From NCBI GenBank assembly GCA_036009045.1, contig DASYML010000187.1, forward strand, positions 101,524-165,523: 64,000 nt of DNA, in the 5' to 3' direction. A program made the translations under genes and the position numbers. The stretch comes from DASYML01 sp036009045 (lineage in GTDB: Bacteria; Acidobacteriota; Blastocatellia; Pyrinomonadales; Pyrinomonadaceae). Of this stretch, positions 40,028 to 48,285 are shown one piece after another (positions within the stretch are counted from its first letter, which is position 1; each line of letters opens with the position of its first letter). Below the pieces are notes generated by a model. The model saw only the letters and a program-made list of their open reading frames with translations, was not told where the DNA came from and ran no database searches.

Positions 40028-41569
40028 ATGAGAGTTACGTGTCCGAAGTGCCATTTGAAAGGTCTGGTGGACACCGGGCCGCTGATGTTACAGACGCGCG
40101 TCCTGTGCGTGCGTTGTGCGACGAGCTACGAAGCCGCGCTGGTGAATGGCCTGGGGGGAACCTTCCAGCCATCCTCAAACGCTTATGCGCGGGCGGGCGA
40201 GAGCGTTGGCTGGCATCTGGTCAGAACCGAACAGATGCCGGATGAACCGCTGGAACTTCCCGGTCCGGTCTTGATGGCAGAGCCGTTGATGCAGGCGGAG
40301 TATGTGCTGGAAGACCTCCTCGCTGCATCTGCTTTTAAGCGGGATGTGAGCCTGCCGTTGACGAACTGCGCGCCCGCTCAGGCGGAACCAGTGGAAGAGC
40401 AGTCAACGGCACGGGAAATTTTGTTACCGGAGGATGAGTCGTGCTCGACAGAGGGGACCGCCTCTGAGGAGACCGCGTGGCTTTACGAAGACACCGCATT
40501 GCCTTATGAGGAAGACTCTTTGACTTCTCAAGAGGCGTCGCCGGGATGGTCTTCCGCAGAGGATGAAGCATGGCCTACGGAGGAGCCTGACGCATCGTCT
40601 TATGAAGAGACCGCGCCGCCTTCAGAGGTTGAAGCCGCATCTCTATCTGAAACTGAAGCCTCATCCGAATCTGAGGCTGAAGTCTCATCTCTATCTTTAG
40701 TCTCAGGTGCGGTCGCATCTTCATCCTTAGTTTCATCTTCATCTTTTGCGGCGAAAGTTTTGCCTGCTGCCGAAACGGAAACAGAGCGGCATGATTCGTT
40801 GCTGGACGCATCGCAAGCGCCGGATAGCGCGGTCGTCATGGAGGGGCAGCCGGTCGGGTTCGTTCACACGACGAAGGATGTCTTGCCTTACGCTGACAAG
40901 TACAGTCTGGGTGTGCGATTAATGCGGGTCTCGCCGGTCTGGCTTGTTGGCAGCGGGCTGCTTTTCATCTCGCTCATCTTCGCCTTCAACTGGGCCACCA
41001 AGCCAAACGCTCAAGCCAACAACCTGACCCTCGATCATTCATTAACCGAGAGCGCCGCCAAAACGGCGACCCGGCAAACAGCCTCTAACGCTCCGGCCCA
41101 ACTGGCGGAAAAAACAGACAGTGGGGCGGACCAGCATCCCTCTATGGATGCGAACGCTGCATCCCCGGTCAACGTTGCGCCTTCGATGAACGCTACGCCT
41201 TTAGCGAATGCTGCGCCGTCTGTCAGTCCCGCTCAGGTCGTCAACAACGCGCCAGCCGCGAACCCCTCGACGGCAATAAATTCCGCTCTGGAAATCAAGC
41301 AAGCGCAGGGTGACGGCGAGAGGGGAAACTTTACGGTCCAGGTCGCCTCGTACAGTGACAGCGCGCAGGCGTTGGAGCGTGCCGACGGTTTGAGGTCCGC
41401 AGGGTTCGACGCGCATATCGTGTCGGTCCAACTTCCCAGGCGCGGGACGTGGTACAGGGTCCAGGCCGGGCGCTTCGTCACACGCCAGGAGGCGACGCGC
41501 TATGGCACTCAACTCCGTGCGCAAAAGCTCGCGGCGGAGACTATCATCACTGAAATCCAGGACCAGTAA
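40028..41569 (+). CDS. Zinc-ribbon, transmembrane, SPOR-domain protein
   Basis: A 513-residue, single-pass envelope protein. Residues 1-36 form a zinc ribbon (TCPKCHLKG, then VLCVRCATSYEA). About 100-280 is an acidic, Ser/Glu-rich disordered region with imperfect repeats of SS(S)LS-E type. A membrane helix (VWLVGSGLLFISLIFAF, about 303-319) follows, then an Ala/Asn/Pro-rich linker and a C-terminal SPOR domain (GNFTVQVASYSDSAQALERADGLR, WYRVQAGRFVTRQEA). SPOR domains bind denuded glycan strands at the division site, so the periplasmic end should localise to septal peptidoglycan while the zinc ribbon stays in the cytoplasm. It heads a three-gene cluster with an amidase and an actin-like ATPase. 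Confidence 0.88.
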   Translation: MRVTCPKCHLKGLVDTGPLMLQTRVLCVRCATSYEAALVNGLGGTFQPSSNAYARAGESVGWHLVRTEQMPDEPLELPGPVLMAEPLMQAEYVLEDLLAASAFKRDVSLPLTNCAPAQAEPVEEQSTAREILLPEDESCSTEGTASEETAWLYEDTALPYEEDSLTSQEASPGWSSAEDEAWPTEEPDASSYEETAPPSEVEAASLSETEASSESEAEVSSLSLVSGAVASSSLVSSSSFAAKVLPAAETETERHDSLLDASQAPDSAVVMEGQPVGFVHTTKDVLPYADKYSLGVRLMRVSPVWLVGSGLLFISLIFAFNWATKPNAQANNLTLDHSLTESAAKTATRQTASNAPAQLAEKTDSGADQHPSMDANAASPVNVAPSMNATPLANAAPSVSPAQVVNNAPAANPSTAINSALEIKQAQGDGERGNFTVQVASYSDSAQALERADGLRSAGFDAHIVSVQLPRRGTWYRVQAGRFVTRQEATRYGTQLRAQKLAAETIITEIQDQ

Positions 41570-41644
41570 TGATGATCGCACGCGCCTCCTGAACCCCACG
41601 CAGATCATCCGGTAGACCCCTTCTTGAGAGCACCACTCTTGCCC

Positions 41645-43120
41645 ATGACCCAGCGGATGTCTACAGACACGACACTGAGCTATTCAAAGATTGTTGAGAG
41701 GTACGCTCACTTTTTTGATCGCCCGGAGATACGCCTGCGTTTTCTCAACAACACGCTCAAGCAACAGTCTCTCAACAGCGAGAAACTGGACCGGACGCTG
41801 GGCCGTTTCGAGTTCATCAAGCAGACTGCCCTCTATGGACGTTTTCTGGATGTCTGGTTTTACAATCTGATGTTTCAGGAGTTGAAGCAGCTTTTGCCAT
41901 CAGCCGCGAAGGAGCGTCACCAGCTTTTCAGACTCAACAAAGCGCCCTTCACGGCGCGTTTGCTCTTTCGTTGTTACCAGATACGTTACGTCTTGCTCGT
42001 CGCCAGCGTGCTCCTGATGATGAGCGCGCCCTTCGGTATCTACGCGATGGTCCTGCGCTCTTCGCATCGCGTCAATGATTATCTGGTCCGGCGTTATCGT
42101 TCGCACGAGCAGGCGAGCGGCAACTCAAACGCACAGGCGGGCACGCCCTTGACAGAGGGGAATTATCTGCCTGACTACAAGCCTGAGAAGGTCTGGCTGG
42201 TCGAGCAGAAGGAGAATTACGAACGCTACAGCAACGGCGGGCGCGTGCTGACAGACTACGAGACGACCAATCACGCGCGCGGCTACTACGTCTTGCCGAG
42301 AGGCAAGGGGAGCGCCGACGGCTCTGTTCATAGAGAGCCTGTGGGCATCGTCTATCACACCTCCGAGAGCGACCTGCTGCCGTTCACGTCCGACAATAAC
42401 CAGTCCATCGAAACGCACACGCGCGGGCTGCTCGAATACGTCAGGCGAAACAGATCCTATAACTACGTGATAGACCGCTTCGGGCAGATTTATCGCATCG
42501 TCAGGGATGAAGAGGCTGCTAATCACGCGGGCCATTCCGTCTGGGCCGATGGGCAGGGCATCTACGTCGGACTCAATGAGAGTTTTCTGGGGGTCTGTTT
42601 CGAGACGCGCAGCGACGCGGGTTCTCTCAACGAACAATTGACCGAGGCGCAGATGATTTCCGGTCGGCTCCTGACGCAAATCCTGCGCAACCGCTACAAC
42701 ATAGACGACGCCAACTGCGTCACACACGGCCTCGTCTCAGTCAATCCCGGCAACATGCTCATCTGCTATCACCACGACTGGGTACGCAATTTTCCGTTCG
42801 AGGCTTTCGGTCTCTCGGACAAGTACAAGGTCGCTCCGGCCAGCATCAGCGAATTCGGTTTTACTTACGACGAAGAGACCGTCACGCAGATTGGCGGGCA
42901 CATCTGGCCCGGCGTCAAACTGGCCGAAGACGAGTTCAACCGTCGCGCCTCCGAGGCCGCCATTAAGCCCGAAGAGATGCGCAGGCAGATGCGCGAACGC
43001 TATCGCCAGCAGATGAACCTGGCAAGCCATATACGCAACACACCGGACGACACGGAAGTGAGCCGCAGCGATGCAAGCTCAAACAAGAACTTAGAACAAA
43101 AGGAAACGGCGGGAGATTAG
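41645..43120 (+). CDS. Membrane-anchored N-acetylmuramoyl-L-alanine amidase-like protein
   Basis: A predicted amidase_2/PGRP-fold enzyme that would cut peptide stems from glycan. From the ATG at 41645 the 491 residues hold a cytoplasmic N-terminal region of about 110 residues, a membrane helix (YVLLVASVLLMMSAPFGIYAMVL), and a periplasmic amidase domain. Likely zinc ligands are His in GIVYHTSES, in EEAANHAGHSVW, and in CVTHGLVSVN. YNYVIDRFGQIYRIV is the usual core strand pair. The C-terminal 70 residues are charged and helical. A TTG at 41624 and an ATG at 41657 are alternative starts. It lies 75 bases after the SPOR gene and 138 bases before the actin-like gene. Confidence 0.82.
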   Translation: MTQRMSTDTTLSYSKIVERYAHFFDRPEIRLRFLNNTLKQQSLNSEKLDRTLGRFEFIKQTALYGRFLDVWFYNLMFQELKQLLPSAAKERHQLFRLNKAPFTARLLFRCYQIRYVLLVASVLLMMSAPFGIYAMVLRSSHRVNDYLVRRYRSHEQASGNSNAQAGTPLTEGNYLPDYKPEKVWLVEQKENYERYSNGGRVLTDYETTNHARGYYVLPRGKGSADGSVHREPVGIVYHTSESDLLPFTSDNNQSIETHTRGLLEYVRRNRSYNYVIDRFGQIYRIVRDEEAANHAGHSVWADGQGIYVGLNESFLGVCFETRSDAGSLNEQLTEAQMISGRLLTQILRNRYNIDDANCVTHGLVSVNPGNMLICYHHDWVRNFPFEAFGLSDKYKVAPASISEFGFTYDEETVTQIGGHIWPGVKLAEDEFNRRASEAAIKPEEMRRQMRERYRQQMNLASHIRNTPDDTEVSRSDASSNKNLEQKETAGD

Positions 43121-43258
43121 TCGCGCCTGAGCGACCCGACATGAACGCATGTTCGGTCTGCGACTTCTCAACTGTCATCAACTCTTCAACGCTACACCAA
43201 CCAGACTCGAAAAAAGAGGGCCAACTTAACGGTCGCCCATCCAAAAGAAGGAGACAAC

Positions 43259-44296
43259 ATGGACGAGAAAAATCAGGTTAAAGTGGAAAAGAATGAAACG
43301 GCCAGTACGAAGGCGGGCGCGTTAGGGCTTGACATCGGAACCAGTCGCATCGTCTCGGCAGATGGTCCCAGAAGCCAGGACACGCAGACTCAACTCAACG
43401 CCTTCGTCGCCGTCCCCGCCTCCGACATGGCAGAAAATGTTTTGAAGCAGCGCAACATGATCTACGAACGCAACTGCAAGAACATTTATGTCTACGGCAA
43501 CGACTCGGATTTCTTCGCCAGCTTTCTCAATACGGAAGCGCGCCGCCCGATGCAGTACGGCCTGCTCAACCCGCAGGAAGACATGGGCCAACATATCCTC
43601 CAGCAGATTATCAAGCGCATGGTCCCGCAGGGACGCAAGAACGAGATGCTCTGTTTCAGCGTGCCCGGCAAGGGCCAGAACGCGAACGGCAATCTGGTCT
43701 ATCACGAAGCCGTCATCAAAAACATGTTTCAGTCAATGGGCTACACGGCCAGGGGCATCAACGAAGGGCAGGCCGTCGTCTTCTCCGAATTGCAGGATGA
43801 GAACTTCACGGGCATCGGCATATCTTTCGGTGGCGGGATGTGCAACGTCTCCATCTCGTTTATGTCCATGCCGATGATTACCTTCAGCGTGCCCAAGGGC
43901 GGCGACTACATAGACCACAACGTGGCGACGGTGCTCAACGAGACGGTGACGCGCGTGCGTCTCTTCAAGGAAGAGAAACTGGACCTCTCTCGCCAGCCCA
44001 AGGATGACTTAGGGAGAGCCTTACACATCTACTATGAAGACATGCTGCAAGCCTTGATTGACCGCCTGCGCGCTGAACTGAAAACCTCCGGTCAACTTCC
44101 GAAGATTGATCGCCCGATGCCCGTAGTGCTCGCGGGCGGGACTTCCAAGCCCGCAGGCTTTCTGCAAAAGTTTGACAGCCTGCTCAAAGCCGGTGGCGAT
44201 TTCCCGATTGAAATTTCCGACGTGCGGATGGCTAAAGACCCGCTCACCACGACGGCCCACGGCTGCTACATCGCGGCCATGTCCGAGACGAGATAA
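43259..44296 (+). CDS. Actin-like ATPase of an unrecognised subfamily
   Basis: A 345-residue protein of the actin/Hsp70/MreB superfamily. Phosphate-1 is ALGLDIGTSRIVSADG (residues 21-36), phosphate-2 is GIGISFGGGMCNVSISF, and the adenosine motif is PVVLAGGTSKPAGFLQKF. In phosphate-2 the usual acidic residue before the Gly-rich turn is replaced (SFGGG rather than DIGGG). Length fits MreB/ParM rather than FtsA, but the internal sequence (EDMGQHILQQIIKRMVPQGRK, KNMFQSMGYTARGINEGQAVVFSEL) is not one I know. GAAGGAG precedes the ATG. Lying after a SPOR protein and a membrane amidase, it may position or control septal peptidoglycan cutting; this is inferred from context. Confidence 0.82.
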   Translation: MDEKNQVKVEKNETASTKAGALGLDIGTSRIVSADGPRSQDTQTQLNAFVAVPASDMAENVLKQRNMIYERNCKNIYVYGNDSDFFASFLNTEARRPMQYGLLNPQEDMGQHILQQIIKRMVPQGRKNEMLCFSVPGKGQNANGNLVYHEAVIKNMFQSMGYTARGINEGQAVVFSELQDENFTGIGISFGGGMCNVSISFMSMPMITFSVPKGGDYIDHNVATVLNETVTRVRLFKEEKLDLSRQPKDDLGRALHIYYEDMLQALIDRLRAELKTSGQLPKIDRPMPVVLAGGTSKPAGFLQKFDSLLKAGGDFPIEISDVRMAKDPLTTTAHGCYIAAMSETR

Positions 44297-44704
44297 AGAG
44301 GACCAAAAATTCTTCTTCTTCTCTCTCTCTCCGCGTCAACACGCCACCGCTCAACGCGTGCGACGCCCCCAAAGAGAGCACGATGAGAGCGTGACTATTC
44401 TTACGCGAATCGGCAGGACTGCACATCCTGTCCCGGATTTCGCGCGACGATGAACACGCTTTTGTACACACGTACTCCGCTTCTTAACTTCGCCTTCAGC
44501 CTCTTTCCACATTCATCCCCTTCGGGGATGTTGTGGTCTCTTGCGCTTTATGGTTTTTCTACGGTGAAAGAACGATGCTGGCGGGCCGGGTAAGGGCGGT
44601 CTTTTATTCTTATCCGCGCTCCCGCATGGCATTATTTGCGTGGCGGTATTATGCTGCTCGCGTTCATCGGAGATGAGTTTCTTGAGATGGCGGGAGTGGC
44701 GTAG
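44297..44704. other. Intergenic region after the actin-like gene
   Basis: About 400 bases on the plus strand between two plus-strand genes. I see no supported gene, no clear promoter and no heptamer array. Only scattered short inverted repeats are present. Confidence 0.45.
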
Positions 44705-45700
44705 ATGTTGAAGATGAGAACGTGCGTTATGGTGGCCTTGCTGTCGCTCGCTGTGAATGGGGGCGGGGCGGCGGGATGCGGCTCAAAAGGGAATCAAACG
44801 GCGCAGAATATAAATGGACCGGAAAACAGGAATACGACGGCCAGCCCGACACCGGGGCGCGAGGTTGATGCTGTTAGTGTTGGGGGAACTGTGTTGAAGG
44901 GTGAGATTAAAGTCCTGGCGGAGGGCAGTTATTCGCAAGTCAACGATGCCTTTGTGGGCGTGGCGCGCGATGCGGAGACCTATGCCGCGATCCGCGAACT
45001 GGCGAAAGGTTTGCCGGACCTGAGCGCGGATTTCTTCCAGCACAACGCGGTCATCGCTGCTTTCCTGGGCCAGCGTCGGACGGGCGGCTATGGCGTCAGT
45101 GTCACGCGCGCGGCGGACGGCAAAGTTCAACTCGAACAGGTGTCTCCCGCGAAAGGCTCTATGACGACGCAGGCCCTGAGCGCGCCCTTCAAGATAGTTT
45201 CCGTGCCGACCGGAGACAGTGAGTTCAGGTTTGAGAATACGCTCACGCTCGAACTGGGCGGAGCATGGCAGGCGGCGCTGCGCCCTTACCGTGTGACGGC
45301 GGGCGAGTTCAGGATGTTCGGCGGTTTCGCCGCGCACTCGGAAAGCTTTGGCCTCACGGGCGACCTCCGCGTTATGAGAGAGGGCAGCCTCGCCACTTTT
45401 GTTTTTAATCTCAAAAGCAGCGGCGGGAAGAAGGAGCGGTCCTTGCAGGAAGTGGCGACCGGAGTGGTCCAGAAAAATAATCAGGTGACGATCAGTTATG
45501 TGGAGGCGGGCACGCTCGTGGACAGGCCAAGGAGCGCACTCCATGCTCAGGGAAGTTTTACCGGCAAGGAAGAGAGTCTCTCGCTTGAGTTCGGCTCTCT
45601 GCCGTCGAACATCTCTGACGGTTTTGGCGGCGAGGGTAAGCTGGAAGCCGCCGCGACCGCTCCCGCGCCGCAGAAGAACAAGCCATCGGATGAGATGTAA
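44705..45700 (+). CDS. Lipoprotein with PrcB-like C-terminal domain
   Basis: A 331-residue exported lipoprotein: the signal peptide ends in GGAAGC, giving a lipidated Cys at about residue 25, followed by a Ser/Thr/Asn-rich spacer. Residues about 65-165 (LAEGSYSQVNDAFVGVARD, DLSADFFQHNAVIAAFLGQRRTGGYGVSVTRAADGKVQL) match the PrcB_C domain, found in protease-complex subunits and related surface proteins. The remainder is beta-rich and unassigned. It follows the actin-like gene by 408 bases on the same strand but may have its own promoter. An ATG nine bases in is an alternative start. Confidence 0.78.
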   Translation: MLKMRTCVMVALLSLAVNGGGAAGCGSKGNQTAQNINGPENRNTTASPTPGREVDAVSVGGTVLKGEIKVLAEGSYSQVNDAFVGVARDAETYAAIRELAKGLPDLSADFFQHNAVIAAFLGQRRTGGYGVSVTRAADGKVQLEQVSPAKGSMTTQALSAPFKIVSVPTGDSEFRFENTLTLELGGAWQAALRPYRVTAGEFRMFGGFAAHSESFGLTGDLRVMREGSLATFVFNLKSSGGKKERSLQEVATGVVQKNNQVTISYVEAGTLVDRPRSALHAQGSFTGKEESLSLEFGSLPSNISDGFGGEGKLEAAATAPAPQKNKPSDEM

Positions 45701-45767
45701 GCAATCTTTATTCAGCGCGCTTGCTACGGCTTCGCTTCGACTGTTGGCCTCTCATCTTTCTCAAAGA

Positions 45768-46235
45768 TTAACTTGAAGCGCGTACGTCGTCGCCGACGCG
45801 AATCTTCCCGCTCGACAGAATTTGCGCGCGGAGGCCGCCCCTGTGACGCAGACCTTCAATAATGTCCTGCTGGCAGAGGCGTGCCATGTGCCCGCACGGT
45901 TCACAAAGTCGCACCCCGCGCAGTGTGACTTCACCGATGTTGAATTCGACGCCGACCAGATGATTGAGCGGGACGCCGCGAGTGATGATGTTGCGCCGAC
46001 TCTCTTCCGGCTCCAAATCAATCCTGTAGTCGCGCTTCAAAGCATCCAGAGCCTCTATCTCAATCAGCGTCACTTCCTTCGATGGTCCGGGCGGCTTCGA
46101 GAAAGTGCCGCTCCCTTTGAAGTAGCGGTCCTGTGCGAGACCCTTTCCCGCGACCGCCTCGACTTCGCTGGCAGACATCATGGCTACGGTCGCCTCCGGC
46201 GCGATGTATAAAGAGACCACAGTGCCTTCCCACAT
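45768..46235 (-). CDS. MOSC-domain protein
   Basis: A 155-residue stand-alone MOSC domain, a sulfur-carrier fold found at the end of molybdenum cofactor sulfurases and in YiiM/YuaD-like proteins. The sequence GKGLAQDRYFKGSGTFSK, EVTLIEIEALDAL, EESRRNIITRGVPLNHLVG and the key Cys in VRLCEPCGHMARL match the family. Loss of the N-terminal beta-barrel domain suggests a role in binding or moving sulfur, or in Moco-dependent chemistry with a partner. It converges with the PrcB-like lipoprotein gene and shares its strand with the aminotransferase upstream. Confidence 0.9.
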   Translation of the reverse strand: MWEGTVVSLYIAPEATVAMMSASEVEAVAGKGLAQDRYFKGSGTFSKPPGPSKEVTLIEIEALDALKRDYRIDLEPEESRRNIITRGVPLNHLVGVEFNIGEVTLRGVRLCEPCGHMARLCQQDIIEGLRHRGGLRAQILSSGKIRVGDDVRASS

Positions 46236-46281
46236 AGTTCAAGTTCCTCTATTCACTCTTTCCCTTCAATTCTTTTCCTTA

Positions 46282-46433
46282 GAGCGGATTGCAGTTGAAC
46301 GTATGGAAAGTAAGATTCACCACCGCAGACACAGAGGACACAGAGGACGCACAGAGAAAAGATTTCAAGCCTCTGTGCGCTCTGTGTCTCTGTGGTGAAT
46401 GCCTTGCTCCATACGTTCAATTGAGAAACGCTC
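46282..46433. repeat. Nonamer inverted repeat with outer palindrome
   Basis: Inner arms 46315-46356 and 46371-46400 carry GACACAGAG-type nonamers (CCGCAGACACAGAGGACACA and its complement). Outside these, GAACGTATGGA (46297-46307) pairs with TCCATACGTTC (46408-46418), and AGAGCG pairs with CGCTCT further out, so the unit is about 150 bases with nested stems. It separates the aminotransferase from the MOSC gene. Confidence 0.88.
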
Positions 46434-46440
46434 TAACCTC

Positions 46441-47799
46441 TTACCCCTGGCATGACGCCGCGATGGCTTCGTCGAAAATCTCCAGCGCGACATCCACGTT
46501 TTCGCGTGTGAGGATGAGGGGCGGCGACCAGCGTATGGTGTTGAAGCCCGCTCCGAGGATAATCAGCCCGCGTTCGTAGCAGGCGCGCTCGACGCGTTCG
46601 CGCAATTCGGGCGCGGGTTTCATGGATGCTTTGTCCGTCACAAACTCGACGCCGAGCATCATCCCCATCCCGCGCACGTCGCCGATGCAGTCGTGCTTTC
46701 TCATCAACTTCTGCAAACCATCTTTGAGGTACGCGCCGACGGACGCGGAGTTGGCGACGAGTTCGCGTTCGAGAAGTTCTATCGTCTTGAGCGCGGCGGC
46801 GAGGACGACGGGGTTACCGCCGAAGGTAGAGGCGTGCGCGCCCGGTTTCCAGTCCATCAAATCGGCGCGGGCGACCGTCGCTCCCATAGGCATGCCCGAA
46901 GCGATGCCTTTAGCGAGGCACATGATGTCAGGCTTGAGATCATAATGGTCGCTGGCGAACATCTTGCCCGTGCGACCCATCCCGCTTTGCACTTCATCAA
47001 CGATGAGCATGATGCCGTGCTCATCGCAGATGCGGCGCAAGCCCTGTAAGAACTCCTTCGGCGCGGGCACATAACCGCCCTCGCCCTGCACGATTTCGAC
47101 GACGATGCCCGCGACCTCTTCCGGCGGCGTCGTGGTCTTGAAGAGACGCTCCTCAATCCAATCGAGACACAGGCGACTGACCGTCGCCGCGTCCGTCGGA
47201 CCGCCCGTGAATGGATCGCGGAAGGCGTTCGGGAAGGGCACATGGACCACGTCCAGCGCCTGTCGTTTGAAGCCACGACGCTGGGCCACCTTTGACGAAG
47301 TCAAAGAGAGCGAGCCGAGCGTGCGGCCATGAAAGCTGTTGAAGAAGGCTATGAACTTTTCGCGCCCGGTCGCGTGCATCGCCAGCTTGAGAGCGGTCTC
47401 TATGGCCTCCGTACCGCTGTTGCCGAAGTGCGTCTTGGTAGGGCTGGGGACGGGCGTAATCTCGTCCAGTTTACGGGCCAACTCCGGCATGTGCCGGTAG
47501 TAGAAATCTGTGCCGCACATGTGAATCAACTGCGCGGCCTGGTCCTGTATCGCGCGCACGACCTCCGGGTGGCAATGGCCCGTCGAGCAGACGGCGACGC
47601 CCGCGTTGCAATCCAGAAAAATGTTGCCGTCCACATCCTTGAGCCAGACGCCCTCCGCGCGTTCAACGACCAGTTGCCAGGCCGGGCGCGGGTAGGAAGG
47701 GGTCATATATTGTGCATCTGCGGCGACGATCTCCCGTCCTTTTGGTCCAGGCAGCGCGGTCTTTATTTCGGGTCTCTTCGGCGGAGCAATAGTAGACAT
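46441..47799 (-). CDS. Class III aminotransferase, 4-aminobutyrate/acetylornithine-type
   Basis: A PLP-dependent omega-aminotransferase. The 452-residue protein contains NIFLDCNAGVAVCSTGHCHPEVV, HFGNSGTEAIETALKLAMHATGR, FHGRTLGSLSLT, EVAGIVVEIVQGEGGYVPAP, LIVDEVQSGMGRTGKMFA and the PLP Lys in MCLAKGIASGMPMGATVA. ASTFGGNPV completes the site. Substrate could be GABA, acetylornithine, beta-alanine or a similar amine; nothing adjacent decides this. GGAGAG lies upstream of the ATG. A nonamer repeat follows the stop codon and a nested palindrome lies upstream. Confidence 0.9.
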   Translation of the reverse strand: MSTIAPPKRPEIKTALPGPKGREIVAADAQYMTPSYPRPAWQLVVERAEGVWLKDVDGNIFLDCNAGVAVCSTGHCHPEVVRAIQDQAAQLIHMCGTDFYYRHMPELARKLDEITPVPSPTKTHFGNSGTEAIETALKLAMHATGREKFIAFFNSFHGRTLGSLSLTSSKVAQRRGFKRQALDVVHVPFPNAFRDPFTGGPTDAATVSRLCLDWIEERLFKTTTPPEEVAGIVVEIVQGEGGYVPAPKEFLQGLRRICDEHGIMLIVDEVQSGMGRTGKMFASDHYDLKPDIMCLAKGIASGMPMGATVARADLMDWKPGAHASTFGGNPVVLAAALKTIELLERELVANSASVGAYLKDGLQKLMRKHDCIGDVRGMGMMLGVEFVTDKASMKPAPELRERVERACYERGLIILGAGFNTIRWSPPLILTRENVDVALEIFDEAIAASCQG

Positions 47800-48062
47800 G
47801 TCTCTCTCCTATCTGGAAAAGCGTGGGAAGTTGAAAGGTGCAGGTTAAGAAGAGCGCTGTGGAGAGATGCAGAGAGAAGCTAGTCTGCGAAGAGATTCGC
47901 GCGAGTTTCAAACGGTCTGAGATGTGGATTGCAAATGTCGAGCATACAAGTAAGTGTAACTCTCTGCCTCTTATTATCAAAGCTGTGGGGAGAGAGTCAA
48001 CTGCCGGACATTCGAGATAGTGGGCCAATTTGAGTTGAATGAATGTGAAAGTCTGGTGAATA
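47800..48062. other. Short intergenic region upstream of the aminotransferase
   Basis: The aminotransferase promoter should lie here on the minus strand. I see no gene and no array; one TGGGCCA copy lies near 48021. The nested palindrome copy 2 follows. Confidence 0.4.
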
Positions 48063-48285
48063 TCCCCGGAGGGGATGAATATGATGGCCGGGGGCAACGC
48101 CCACGGTCCTCTGTTCCCAACACACGCCGACCCTGGAAGGGTCGCACTTCAACCTTGCATGTGCGACCCTTTCAGGGTCGGTTTCATGGTTGACATGAAA
48201 CCGTGGGCGACGCACCTTGCGGTGCTTGCCCATGGCTATCATATTCTGCCCTTTCAGGGCACAGACGGTTTTTCAGACAGCCCTC
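48063..48285. repeat. Nested palindromic repeat, copy 2
   Basis: Modules: ATCCCCGGAGGGGAT, ATGGCCGGGGGCAACGCCC, CGACCCTGGAAGGGTCG with its facing CGACCCTTTCAGGGTCG, a long central hairpin (TTTCATGGTTGACATGAAA), GCCCTTTCAGGGC, then CAGACGG and TCAGACAGC. It reaches the cysS stop codon. Confidence 0.85.
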
